Positions 16,264 through 23,915 of a stretch of DNA of 64,000 nucleotides are shown here, in pieces; position 1 is the stretch's first letter, and every line of letters begins with the position of its first letter. The notes beneath the pieces are model-generated. The model worked only from the letters and a program-made list of their open reading frames with translations. It did not search any database and was not told where the DNA came from. The stretch comes from Oscillospiraceae bacterium. GTDB lineage: Bacteria; Bacillota_A; Clostridia; Oscillospirales; Oscillospiraceae. A program made the position numbers and the translations under genes. The stretch spans positions 1 to 64,000 of the forward strand of contig CADADE010000027.1 of assembly GCA_902786615.1 (NCBI GenBank). The letters are read 5' to 3'.

Positions 16264-17361
16264 TCATTCGATCCTGTGTAAGTAGTTTAGCTTTTCTTCC
16301 GTCCCGTCCAGCACAGAGCGCAGTTGCGCGATCATGTCCGCCGCGGCGGAGGAGCGCTGAAACATGCTCATCTCCGTGCACCAGACATGGTTTTCCTTCA
16401 CAGCTTTGAAGTCCTTCAAAACCGGGCTGAGGGCGAGAAAGTCGTCCATGTCCGCCACGTCCCCGGCGACGGTGCTGTTATAGATCAGCACGTCCGCATC
16501 CCGCGCCGCGCTGTAGAAGGCTTCGAGCTGAATGGTCACGGTGGAAAGGGCATTCTCCTCTCCCGGAAGCTCCGTAAAAACCGTTTTGCCGCCCGCAAGC
16601 TCGATCATGCGGGTGACGTAGTCCGCCGCACGGCGCACCACGACGCCGCCGCTCGGGGTAATGTGGAAGAAGGCGACGCTCTTCCCGCTCGGCGCGGCAT
16701 GCTCCACGCTGCGGAAGGTCTCCGCCTGGCGGTCAAAGAAGGCCTCCGCCTCGGACAGCCGTCCGGTCAGAAGTCCATAGAGCTTGATCCACTCCACACG
16801 CCCCAGGGGGTGGGGCTCGTAGCTGGAATATTCGATCAGCACGGGGATGCCGAGCTCTTCCAGTTTTTCCTTCACGGCGGGGCTGTGGAGGATCATGGTG
16901 TTCTCCACGACAAGGCCACAGCCCTCGGCGAGCAGCAGCTCATAATCCGGGGCGCTGTACTTGCCCGCGTACCAGATCCGCTCCTCCTCCATCGCCGCAC
17001 GCAGCTCCGGGATGCGCCAGTTTTCCGCCGTCGTGGAGCTGTACTGCACCGTGTCCAGCGCGTCCATCTGCAAAAAAAGATCAGGCGCGGAGGAGCTGGC
17101 AAGATAGAGCTTCTCCGCCGGGATCGGGATGCGCGGCAGCGCCTCCAGCCCCGCCGGGACAGCCGCCCCAGCGGGCAGGAGCAGATAGTCCTGATCTCCC
17201 CCGATCCGGAGTCGGGCCGCCCCGCCGTCATAGTAATCTACAGAGAAGTTTTCGGCGTAGCTGAGCTCCATGCTGCCGCGAGGCTCCGCCCCGGTGAAAG
17301 CCGCGCCGGGGCAGAGCAGCAGCGCCGCCAGCGCAAGCAAAATGCACAGCGCCCGCCTCAC
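16264..17361 (-). CDS. FecB/BtuF-type ABC transporter substrate-binding protein
   Basis: A 365-residue exported binding protein. A signal peptide (MRRALCILLALAALLLCPGAAF) is followed by MELSYAENFSVDYYDGGAARLRI, which matches the first strands of class III (helical-backbone) binding proteins, and by APDYELLLAEGCGLVVENTMI, the usual region around the ligand cleft. The start is GTG at 17361, overlapping the previous stop as GTGA. Residue GIPVLIEYSSYEPHPLGRVEWIK also fits siderophore/cobalamin binders. The ligand could be a corrinoid, haem, cobalt chelate or siderophore; the operon favours a tetrapyrrole, but this is inference. Confidence 0.9.
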   Translation of the reverse strand: MRRALCILLALAALLLCPGAAFTGAEPRGSMELSYAENFSVDYYDGGAARLRIGGDQDYLLLPAGAAVPAGLEALPRIPIPAEKLYLASSSAPDLFLQMDALDTVQYSSTTAENWRIPELRAAMEEERIWYAGKYSAPDYELLLAEGCGLVVENTMILHSPAVKEKLEELGIPVLIEYSSYEPHPLGRVEWIKLYGLLTGRLSEAEAFFDRQAETFRSVEHAAPSGKSVAFFHITPSGGVVVRRAADYVTRMIELAGGKTVFTELPGEENALSTVTIQLEAFYSAARDADVLIYNSTVAGDVADMDDFLALSPVLKDFKAVKENHVWCTEMSMFQRSSAAADMIAQLRSVLDGTEEKLNYLHRIE

Positions 17362-18215
17362 GGGGCGGCCTCCAGACTTTCGGAGTCAAAGCGGAGGGTA
17401 TAGCTTATCTCGTGCGGCTCGCTCATGGCCACGGTATCGGCGATGACCGCCATGGGTCGGTTGAAAAACAGCACGGGGATCTCAAAGGCGGCGGCGTCCT
17501 CGTTCGGGATCGGGAGGAACTTTTCCCCGTCCGCCTTCATGTAGTCATAGTTCTTGCTGCTCCATACGATCACGGCGCTGCATTTCCCGTCCGCGACGTT
17601 TATCTCCGCCGGACTCTGCACGCTGGCTCTGCCGCTGCCGCCTGAAAGCGTGACCTCGGCGGTATAGCGCCCATCCGCAAGGCCGAGGCTCTCCGCCGTG
17701 GTGAAAAAGCCCTCGCGAAAGGCGCGCATGGGCAGGGAATCCGCGCGGAAGAGCAGCGTGCGCGCATACCACCGCTCCTTGTTTTTGCTGTAGGCCGCGC
17801 AGGGGACGGGCGCGTCCAGCGCCGCGACGGGGATGGTGAAGCTGTGCGCGCCGTCTTCGGTTTCAGCAAAGGGGATATACGCGCTCTTGTCCGCCGCTGC
17901 CGCCGCCTGCGCTTCTCCGGGGAAGACATAGAGATAGCTCTTGCCGCCCATGGTGAGCGTTGCGGTCATGCTCCCGTCCTTCACGGTCAGAACGGCGCTC
18001 TCAATGCGGAACATGGACGAGCTGCACTTAACCGCGACAGGGTACTCCCCGTCCGCAAGGCTCCCGGCGTACACGGGGGTCATGCCCTCCTCCGCAACCT
18101 CCTCCACCGTGGTCATCTGCGAGGCGTCGGCCACGTCGGTGGTGTCGGCCAGGGCGCATGGCGCCATGCCGAGAAGCAGGAGCAGCGCAAGACTCAGCGC
18201 AAGGCACTTTCTCAT
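17358..18215 (-). CDS. Secreted two-domain beta protein of a metal/tetrapyrrole uptake locus
   Basis: A 285-residue exported protein: signal peptide MRKCLALSLALLLLLGMAPCALA, a short acidic linker, then two related beta-rich domains. Domain 1 (about 52-160) has DGEYPVAVKC, LTVKDGSMTATLTMGGKSYLY and FTIPVAALDAP. Domain 2 (about 180-285) has DGRYTAEVTL, INVADGKCSAVIVWSSKNYDY and FEIPVLFFNRP, ending in HEISYTLRF. The DGxY, VxDGxxxA, S/G-x-x-Y and IPV spacing recalls NEAT-type haem-binding domains, but I cannot confirm that family. It lies between cbiK and the binding protein with 4-base overlaps (ATGA, GTGA), so it should act outside the cell with them, perhaps as a ligand relay. The function is not established. 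Confidence 0.75.
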   Translation of the reverse strand: MRKCLALSLALLLLLGMAPCALADTTDVADASQMTTVEEVAEEGMTPVYAGSLADGEYPVAVKCSSSMFRIESAVLTVKDGSMTATLTMGGKSYLYVFPGEAQAAAAADKSAYIPFAETEDGAHSFTIPVAALDAPVPCAAYSKNKERWYARTLLFRADSLPMRAFREGFFTTAESLGLADGRYTAEVTLSGGSGRASVQSPAEINVADGKCSAVIVWSSKNYDYMKADGEKFLPIPNEDAAAFEIPVLFFNRPMAVIADTVAMSEPHEISYTLRFDSESLEAAP

Positions 18216-19174
18216 TTCGCGCTCTCCTCAAGATCGTTTGCCGCCATGGCCTCGCGGGTGTGCTCCACGATGAGCTCCCGGATGGCGGGAAGCTGGCCCA
18301 GACCCTCGACCACGCATTCGACCTCATAGCCCGCGCCGGTGAAGACGCTCTTCCAGGAGTCCGGCTCGTCGCCCGCCATGTCATTGTTGGCGTGGTCGCC
18401 CGCCACGATCATCAGGGGGCGCAGCACGACGCGCTTATAGGAGCCCTCCTTCACCTGCCGGAGCACATCCTCCACAGAGGGCTCGGCCTCGACGGTGCCG
18501 ATATAATAGTGCGCGCACCCCGCCTCAGTGAGGACGGTCTGCATCTTTTCATAGACCTCGTTGGACTCGGCCTCGGTGCCGTGGCCCATGAAGCAGACGG
18601 CGGTCTCGCCGTCATCGTAGTCGGCTGTGGCGTTGACGACCGCCTCGGCCACCGTGTCGAAGTCGCGGTCGATGTTCAGCAGGGGCTCGGCCAGGACAAG
18701 CTTGTCAAAGGCGTCGGCGTATGCGGCGAGCTCGTCCTTGAGATCGTTGTACTCAAAGCCGTGCATCAGGTGGGTCGGCTGCACGACCAGGGTCTTGACG
18801 CCGTTGTCGACGGCGCGCTCAAGCGCCTCGCGCACATTGTCGATGACCTCTCCGTCGCGGTTTTTCACATGGTCAATGATGATCTGGCTCGTGAAGGCGC
18901 GGCGGACGCTCCAATCGGGAAACGCCTCCTGCAGGGCGCTCTCGATCGCGCCGATGGTCAGGCGGCGGCTGTCGTTGTAGCTGGTGCCGAAGGACACGAC
19001 GAGAAGCTCACGCTCCCCGATATTGTCGGCGTTGCGGGGATCATCCAGAGACGCGTCGCCGGTCTCGTAGTTTTCCTCGTCCTCGCCCTCGGCGAAGGCA
19101 GACAGGGCGGTGCTGACGCTCAGCAGCAGGGCAAGGCTCAGGATGCAGGTCAGAATTTTCTTCATGGTACTCAT
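18212..19174 (-). CDS. cbiK: Sirohydrochlorin cobaltochelatase CbiK with signal peptide
   Basis: A 320-residue class II chelatase. The core begins ELLVVSFGTSYNDSRRLTIGAIE (about 56), with PTHLMHGFEY typical of CbiK, His198 in CFMGHGTEAESN, Glu229 and His261 in VAGDHANNDMAGDEP; these match the metal-binding and catalytic residues of the family. CbiK inserts cobalt into sirohydrochlorin in the anaerobic pathway. Unlike cytosolic CbiK it has an N-terminal signal peptide (MKKILTCILSLALLLSVSTALSAFA) and an acidic linker, so it is probably exported, as in the periplasmic CbiK of Desulfovibrio. The start at 19174 (MSTMKK) is chosen over the inner Met because AAGGAGA lies six bases before it. It overlaps cbiJ upstream and the secreted beta protein downstream by 4 bases. 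Confidence 0.92.
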   Translation of the reverse strand: MSTMKKILTCILSLALLLSVSTALSAFAEGEDEENYETGDASLDDPRNADNIGERELLVVSFGTSYNDSRRLTIGAIESALQEAFPDWSVRRAFTSQIIIDHVKNRDGEVIDNVREALERAVDNGVKTLVVQPTHLMHGFEYNDLKDELAAYADAFDKLVLAEPLLNIDRDFDTVAEAVVNATADYDDGETAVCFMGHGTEAESNEVYEKMQTVLTEAGCAHYYIGTVEAEPSVEDVLRQVKEGSYKRVVLRPLMIVAGDHANNDMAGDEPDSWKSVFTGAGYEVECVVEGLGQLPAIRELIVEHTREAMAANDLEESAK

Positions 19175-19944
19175 GTTGTTTCTCCTTTTTTCGTTTCATT
19201 TTGATTTGCAGCGCGCAGGCGCGTTATGCACAAATTGAGGACAGCATCAAAGGGCAGGCCGCTTTCCTCCGGGCGGCGCAGGACGATGAGCTGCGTCCCG
19301 GTCTCCTTCGCGGCCGCCGCCTTTTCGGGGAAGCCGCCGGGCCCGCCGCCGTCCTTGCTGACGAGATAGCGCACGCCGTATTGGCGGATCATCGCCGCGT
19401 TCAGTTCTTTGGAGAAGGGCCCCTGCATGGCGATGATGTTGCGATGCGGGATGCCCAGGGCCTCGCAGGCGGCAAGGCTCTCATGGCTCGGCAGGACGCG
19501 GGGGATCAGGCGCTCCGGGTCAAGCGCGGCGTAGGCGGAAAGCTCTCTCGCCCCGGTTGTGAGCAGGACGCGCCCTTCCCGCGTTTGCAGCCATGCCGCC
19601 GCCTCCGCCGCGCTTTCGACTGTGACCGCCTCCGCCGGTTCGGAGGCGGGGCGCAGAAGGCGCACATACTCCACCCCCGCCGCTTCACAGGAAGTCTTTA
19701 CCGAGGCCGTCACATGCCTTGCGTATGGGTGCGTGGCGTCCACGCAGAGGGCCGCGCCGCGCAAAAGCGCCTGCTTTTCCTCCGCCGTGAGCGCGCCCGT
19801 GCGCGTCTCGACGCCGGGGACGCTCCCCTGCTCCTCCTCGCCGTATTCGCTCGCCACGCAGACCGTGACCGCGGCCCCGGCCTCGGCAAGCAGTCCGGAA
19901 AGCCGCCGCCCCTCAGTAGTGCCGCTGAAAATGACGATTTTCAT
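19171..19944 (-). CDS. cbiJ: Cobalt-precorrin-6A reductase
   Basis: A 257-residue CbiJ/CobK that uses NADPH to reduce the macrocycle of (cobalt-)precorrin-6A. Family motifs: VIFSGTTEGRRLSGLLAEAG at the start, VDATHPYARHVTASV (about 68-82), LLTTGARELSAYA and ISKD-like LVSKDGGGPGGFPEKAAAA near the C-terminus. The ATG at 19944 overlaps the cbiH stop as ATGA. Its own 3' end carries AAAAAAGGAGA, the ribosome site of cbiK, so the two are translationally coupled. Confidence 0.93.
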   Translation of the reverse strand: MKIVIFSGTTEGRRLSGLLAEAGAAVTVCVASEYGEEEQGSVPGVETRTGALTAEEKQALLRGAALCVDATHPYARHVTASVKTSCEAAGVEYVRLLRPASEPAEAVTVESAAEAAAWLQTREGRVLLTTGARELSAYAALDPERLIPRVLPSHESLAACEALGIPHRNIIAMQGPFSKELNAAMIRQYGVRYLVSKDGGGPGGFPEKAAAAKETGTQLIVLRRPEESGLPFDAVLNLCITRLRAANQNETKKGETT

Positions 19945-20669
19945 CCGCGATACCCCCGCGGCGTCACCATGCGCCCGCCGATCTCGCGCGTCTGGGTGGA
20001 GCCGATGAACACGGTGGTAAACATGTCGGCCTCGGCATCCCGGAGACTTTGCAGACTGAGAACGCGAAAGCTCTCCCCGTCCCGCCCGATCATGCGCGCA
20101 AGGCCGCAGACAACATCGCCGTTTTTTTCCTCCAGCAGAATATCACAGGCCCTTTGCAGATAGTCCCGCCGCTGCTTTGACGCCGGGTTATAGAGACAAA
20201 TGGCGAAGTCCCCCCGCGCCGCCATGCGCAGGCGCTTTTCGATGAGCGCCCAGTCGGTCAGCCGGTCGGAGAGGGAGATCACGCAGAAATCATGCCCCAG
20301 CGGCGCGCCAAGCAGCGAAGCGCCGGAGAGGGCCGCCGTGACGCCGGGGATCACTGTCACCGCCGCGCCGGGGTATTGCGGGGCAAGCTCCAGCACCGGC
20401 CCCGCCATGCCGTAGACGCCCGCGTCCCCGCTGCACACGAGGGCGACCGTCTCTCCCGCCGCGGCGCGCTTGAGGCAATGGCGGCAGCGATCGATTTCCC
20501 CCGTCATGCCGGTGGTATAGAACGCCTTCTCCGGGTACAGGGGGCGCAGCAGGTCCACATAGACGCTATAGCCGCAGATCAGCGACGCCCTTTCCAGCGC
20601 CGTCCGCGCCGCCCCGGTGAGGCTCTCACCGTCGCCGGGGCCGATGCCCACCACATACAATTCAGCCAT
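19941..20669 (-). CDS. cbiH: Cobalt-precorrin-3B C17-methyltransferase
   Basis: A 242-residue SAM-dependent methyltransferase that methylates C17 and contracts the corrin ring. It has the class III methyltransferase features: YVVGIGPGDGESLT at the start, GEIDRCRHCLKRAAAGETVALVCSGDAGVYGMAGP with the SAM-site loop, VIPGVTAALSGAS, and FAICLYNPASKQR. I start it at MAELYVV (20669); an in-frame ATG six codons earlier would overlap cbiG further and lacks a better ribosome site. It overlaps cbiG by 8 bases and cbiJ by 4. Confidence 0.93.
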   Translation of the reverse strand: MAELYVVGIGPGDGESLTGAARTALERASLICGYSVYVDLLRPLYPEKAFYTTGMTGEIDRCRHCLKRAAAGETVALVCSGDAGVYGMAGPVLELAPQYPGAAVTVIPGVTAALSGASLLGAPLGHDFCVISLSDRLTDWALIEKRLRMAARGDFAICLYNPASKQRRDYLQRACDILLEEKNGDVVCGLARMIGRDGESFRVLSLQSLRDAEADMFTTVFIGSTQTREIGGRMVTPRGYRG

Positions 20670-21651
20670 CCTGCCAGCTCCAATCATAGTCTCTCTGCCG
20701 CGCGGCCAGGGCGAAGGTCACCCCGCCGCAGACGAATTTCTTCTCGATCAGGCTTCCGTTTGCGCAGAGCACAGCCGCCCGCTCGCAGACATTGTCCACC
20801 CCGGTCACGCTCTCCACAAAGGCGGAAGCGGAATACGCCCCCGGCGAAGCGCGGAGCTCTTCCGCGCTGTAAAAGCGCAGCGGCCAGCCGTGAGCTTCAC
20901 AGAAGGACAAAAGCCCCGCCTCGTCCCGCTTGAGTTCGATGCTGGCAGCGCGCTCGACGGCCTCCGGGACGACGCCGCGCTCAGCGCAAAACGCCCGAAA
21001 GGCGCTTTCCAGCGCGCCCGCGCTTATCCCCCGTCTGCACCCGACGCCGAGGGTCAGCACACGCGGGGCAAGCTGCAAGGCGCCGCCCTCCCGCGCCCGA
21101 TAAGACACGACGACGTCCGCGTCCCGCCCGAGCCGTACCAGCTCAGGCGGGGTACCGGTGATGGTCTCAGGGCAGTCGACGGTGACCGTCTCCCCACGCA
21201 GGAGCTTTGCCGAGACGCTTTTGATCCGCGCCGGCTGCAAAAGGGCCATGTCCTGCCGTTTTGCCCAGAGATCCACGGCGAAGCGCCCGTTTAAGTCCGT
21301 GGCGGTGGTGATCACGGCCACGCCCCCCGTCAGGGCGGCGATCCGCCGCGCCAGGGCGTTGGCCCCGCCGAGATGGCCGGAGAGCAGCGGGATAACATAG
21401 CGCCCCCTCTCGTCCAGGCAGAGGACGGCGGGATCGGCGGCCTTGCCTTGCAGATACGGCGCGACGGAGCGCAGCGCGATGCCCGCCGCCCCGATGAAGA
21501 TGAGCGCCGCGCAGGTCGAAAAGCTCTCCCGCGTCCAGTCTGCAAGGGGCTGACTCTCCCCCCGTACGCTGCCGCCGAGCGCCGCCGCGAGCTTCCCGGC
21601 AAGCTCCCGCCCCGGCTCCGTAAAGGCGGTCAGGGCAATGCTTTCTCTCAT
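20662..21651 (-). CDS. cbiG: Cobalt-precorrin-5A hydrolase
   Basis: A 329-residue CbiG that opens the delta-lactone of cobalt-precorrin-5A and releases acetaldehyde. The N-terminal domain has FIGAAGIALRSVAPYL and IPLLSGHLGGANALARRIA, the central part VDLWAKRQ, and the C-terminal domain LGVGCRRGISAGALESAF with VTGVDNVCERAAVL, all diagnostic. The start at 21651 is taken because GGAGG lies five bases upstream and it overlaps the cbiD stop as ATGA; the ATG four codons earlier has that GGAGG inside it. Confidence 0.93.
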   Translation of the reverse strand: MRESIALTAFTEPGRELAGKLAAALGGSVRGESQPLADWTRESFSTCAALIFIGAAGIALRSVAPYLQGKAADPAVLCLDERGRYVIPLLSGHLGGANALARRIAALTGGVAVITTATDLNGRFAVDLWAKRQDMALLQPARIKSVSAKLLRGETVTVDCPETITGTPPELVRLGRDADVVVSYRAREGGALQLAPRVLTLGVGCRRGISAGALESAFRAFCAERGVVPEAVERAASIELKRDEAGLLSFCEAHGWPLRFYSAEELRASPGAYSASAFVESVTGVDNVCERAAVLCANGSLIEKKFVCGGVTFALAARQRDYDWSWQDG

Positions 21652-22781
21652 GTCGCCCTCCATTCTCCGAGCAGCGCCTGCGCCCCCTCCGTGAGGCCGA
21701 GAAGCCCCGCCTCATTGGAAAAGAGCAGCGCGCCGACGCGCATGTCTCCCGCGCGGCGCGAAAGCGCCGCCTGCACGGCTTTTAACAGACTCTCCATCAC
21801 GCGCTCCCGCAGCCCAGCGCGCTCCAGGACCTTGATGCAGCCGTCGCTGCTGACCTCCGCCATCAGGGCGCGGCAAAGCTCCGTCCCCGCGCCGCAGAGG
21901 GCCGCGTGACAGACAAAAAGCTCCCGGCGGCAGTCGGCGGTTCTGGAATGGGTGTTCATGATCCCGCCGGCAAGCTTCACAAGCTTGCCGATGTGCCCGA
22001 CGAGCAGGACTTCCTTAAAGCCCTCTGTCACGGCGGCGTCGATGGCCTCTCCGATAAAGTTGGAGCACTTGGCGCGCGGGATCGCCGCGAGCTCCGGGAG
22101 CCTCTGTGTGAGATAGTCCATGCCGTAGTTTCCCGGCAGGAGGATCAGGCGTCTGCCGCCGCTTGCCGCCGCCTGGCGGATCTCGAGGGCGGTGGTCTCC
22201 ACAATGGCGCGCTCGCTCATGGGCTCGACGACGCCGGAGCTGCCCAGGATCGAAATGCCGCCCACAATACCGAGTTGGGGATTGAAGGTCTTTTTGGCGA
22301 TCTCTTCCCCGCCGGGGGCGGAGATCACAATTCTGAGCCCACCCATATAGCCGCAGGCCGCGCAGAGCTTCTCCGCCGCCGCCCGGATCATCTGCCGGGG
22401 TACGGTATTGATGGCCGCCGCGCCCACCGGCTGGTCGAGGCCGGGCTTCGTCACGCGCCCCACGCCCGCGCCGCCGTCGATGACGAGGCCGCGTTCCGTC
22501 TTTGTGACCGCGGCGCAGATCTGCATGCCGTCGGTCACGTCCGGGTCGTCCCCCGCGTCCTTGCGCACGGCGCAGAGAGCGCCGTCCCCCTCCGGGCGGC
22601 AGAAGTCCGGCTCTGTCTCCACCGTTAAGCCCTTTGGCGTCGTAAGGCGGAGAACCGTCGGGGCCTCTCCCGTGAGCAGCATCTGCGCCGCCCCCGCCGC
22701 CGCAAGAGCCGCGCAGGTGCCGGTGGTGTAGCCGCAGCGCAGAAGCCGTGTCCCGCTGCGGACATAGTGCTCAAAGCGCAT
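21648..22781 (-). CDS. cbiD: Cobalt-precorrin-5B C1-methyltransferase
   Basis: A 377-residue CbiD, the C1-methylating enzyme specific to the anaerobic pathway. Diagnostic segments: RCGYTTGTCAALAAAGAA near the N-terminus, GDDPDVTDGMQICAAV, GVGRVTKPGLDQPVGAAAIN, ISAPGGEEIAKKTFNPQLGIVGGISILGSSG and LLVGHIGKLVKLAGGIMNTHS. The ATG at 22781 has GGGAGG ahead of it and overlaps the cysteine-rich gene by 11 bases; the frame runs further upstream without homologous sequence. Confidence 0.94.
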   Translation of the reverse strand: MRFEHYVRSGTRLLRCGYTTGTCAALAAAGAAQMLLTGEAPTVLRLTTPKGLTVETEPDFCRPEGDGALCAVRKDAGDDPDVTDGMQICAAVTKTERGLVIDGGAGVGRVTKPGLDQPVGAAAINTVPRQMIRAAAEKLCAACGYMGGLRIVISAPGGEEIAKKTFNPQLGIVGGISILGSSGVVEPMSERAIVETTALEIRQAAASGGRRLILLPGNYGMDYLTQRLPELAAIPRAKCSNFIGEAIDAAVTEGFKEVLLVGHIGKLVKLAGGIMNTHSRTADCRRELFVCHAALCGAGTELCRALMAEVSSDGCIKVLERAGLRERVMESLLKAVQAALSRRAGDMRVGALLFSNEAGLLGLTEGAQALLGEWRAT

Positions 22782-23046
22782 GCTCGCCCTCCCGCCGCGC
22801 GGCCAGGGCGCAAAGCTCCGGGAAGCGCCGGAGAATGGCGGCGTAGTTTTCCCGCCTGTGCGGGAAGGCGCAGCCCTCACAGCTTTTCACGCCCTTATCG
22901 GTGTAGCTGTAATCCCCGCCGCAGCCCTCGCCCAGGGCATAGAGGGGGCAGTAGCAGAAGAGGCAGTTGAAATCCGCCTCCGCCACCCCGACATGGCAGG
23001 GAAAGTATTCACATTCCCGGTTCTGAAAAAATTGATAGTGCTTCAC
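22771..23046 (-). CDS. Cysteine-rich small protein of cobalamin operons
   Basis: A 91-residue protein with ten or so conserved cysteines and histidines: ECEYFPCH, NCLFCYCPLYALG, GCGGDY, SCEGCAFPH. This pattern belongs to the cysteine-rich small domain family (Pfam PF04071), whose genes sit in cobalamin clusters. It probably binds zinc or an iron-sulfur cluster; its biochemical role is not known to me. I chose the GTG at 23046 (MKHYQFFQN), with GGTGA seven bases upstream; an in-frame TTG at 23061 would add five residues. It is the first gene after a 206-base gap in the operon and overlaps cbiD. Confidence 0.82.
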   Translation of the reverse strand: MKHYQFFQNRECEYFPCHVGVAEADFNCLFCYCPLYALGEGCGGDYSYTDKGVKSCEGCAFPHRRENYAAILRRFPELCALAARREGEHAL

Positions 23047-23067
23047 TTGATTTTCACCCAAAACGAA

Positions 23068-23125
23068 TTATTACTCCGGCAATTAGATATCCCTATATCA
23101 TAGAGCTGTACGGCCGGAGTAATAA
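23068..23125. repeat. 13-base perfect inverted repeat inside the cobalamin operon
   Basis: TTATTACTCCGGC (23068-23080) is the exact inverse of GCCGGAGTAATAA (23113-23125), with a 32-base interior holding a smaller palindrome (GATATCCCTATATC). It sits just ahead of the cysteine-rich gene, in the only large gap (23047-23252) of the operon. It has no run of T, so it looks more like an RNA-processing or stability structure, or an insertion remnant, than a terminator. Confidence 0.7.
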
Positions 23126-23207
23126 GATTAAAATATGCCATTTTTCTCGCCCCTGGCGGGGCAACCGAAAAATGTGGCAATTATTAATTCGGCAATTAAT
23201 AATAAGA

Positions 23208-23247
23208 TGCGGATTGCCACACCGGCGTGCGCGCCGGTTCGCAATGA
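23208..23247. repeat. REP-like hairpin after cbiC
   Basis: GATTGCCACACCGGCG and the near-inverse GCGCCGGTTCGCAATGAC form a long imperfect hairpin. Elements with the ATTGC...GCAAT ends are common intergenic repeats in gut Clostridia (general knowledge); no second copy is in this window. Confidence 0.55.
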
Positions 23248-23252
23248 CGGGC

Positions 23253-23915
23253 TTATTGCCAACCCCGTTCCTTGGGGTCCAGCATGTCCGCCGCGGTGTA
23301 GAGCAGGGCGTTGCAGACGGCGGCGGCAATGCTGCTGCCGCCCTTGCGCCCCAGAGCCACGATAGCCGGCACGCCGTATTTTTCGCAGACTTCCAGCGCA
23401 CGCGCCTTGCTCTCCACCACGTTCACAAAGCCCACCGGCGCTCCGATCACAAGCGCCGGGCGCAGACCCGCTTCGATCTTTTCCGCAATGCGCATAAGCG
23501 CCGTCGGGGCGTTGCCGATGGCGAGGATCGCCGCCGGGTGCTGCGCCGCCGCCCAGTCCACGGCGGCAACGGCGCGGGTCGTGCCGTTTACTCTCGCGGC
23601 CTCGGCGATCCGCTCATCCGCCATGAAGCAGTAAGCCGCGCCTCCCAGCCTTTGCAGACCTGGGCGGCTGATCCCCGCGAGGGCCATCTTGGTGTCGGTC
23701 ACGATCTCCGTCCCGCGCCGCAGGGCTTCCACCCCGGCGCTCACCGCGCCGGGGGTAAAGCGCAGATTGGCGGCATAGTCAAAATCCGCGCTGGCATGGA
23801 TGCAGCGCAGGATCACCGCGGCGTTCTCCGGCGGAAGCTCGATTCCGCGCGAAGAAAGCTCCGAGCGGATGATCGCCATGCTGCCGTTTTCGATTTCAGC
23901 GGGCCGAGTCTTCAT
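23253..23915 (-). CDS. cbiC: Cobalt-precorrin-8X methylmutase
   Basis: A 220-residue CbiC/CobH that shifts the C11 methyl group to C12, giving cobyrinate. The catalytic histidine is in CIHASADFDYAANL (about 45-58). Other signatures are DTKMALAGI, AIGNAPTALMRI and VGFVNVVESK followed by GRKGGSSIAAA. The ATG at 23915 has GGAGG nine bases upstream and overlaps the cbiP stop by 20 bases. It ends just before the 206-base gap. Confidence 0.94.
   Translation of the reverse strand: MKTRPAEIENGSMAIIRSELSSRGIELPPENAAVILRCIHASADFDYAANLRFTPGAVSAGVEALRRGTEIVTDTKMALAGISRPGLQRLGGAAYCFMADERIAEAARVNGTTRAVAAVDWAAAQHPAAILAIGNAPTALMRIAEKIEAGLRPALVIGAPVGFVNVVESKARALEVCEKYGVPAIVALGRKGGSSIAAAVCNALLYTAADMLDPKERGWQ

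Noticed and set aside
23047..23252. A second cobalamin riboswitch ahead of the distal half of the operon
   Set aside because: No GGxxxGGTGxAA core or B12 box was seen, only palindromes.
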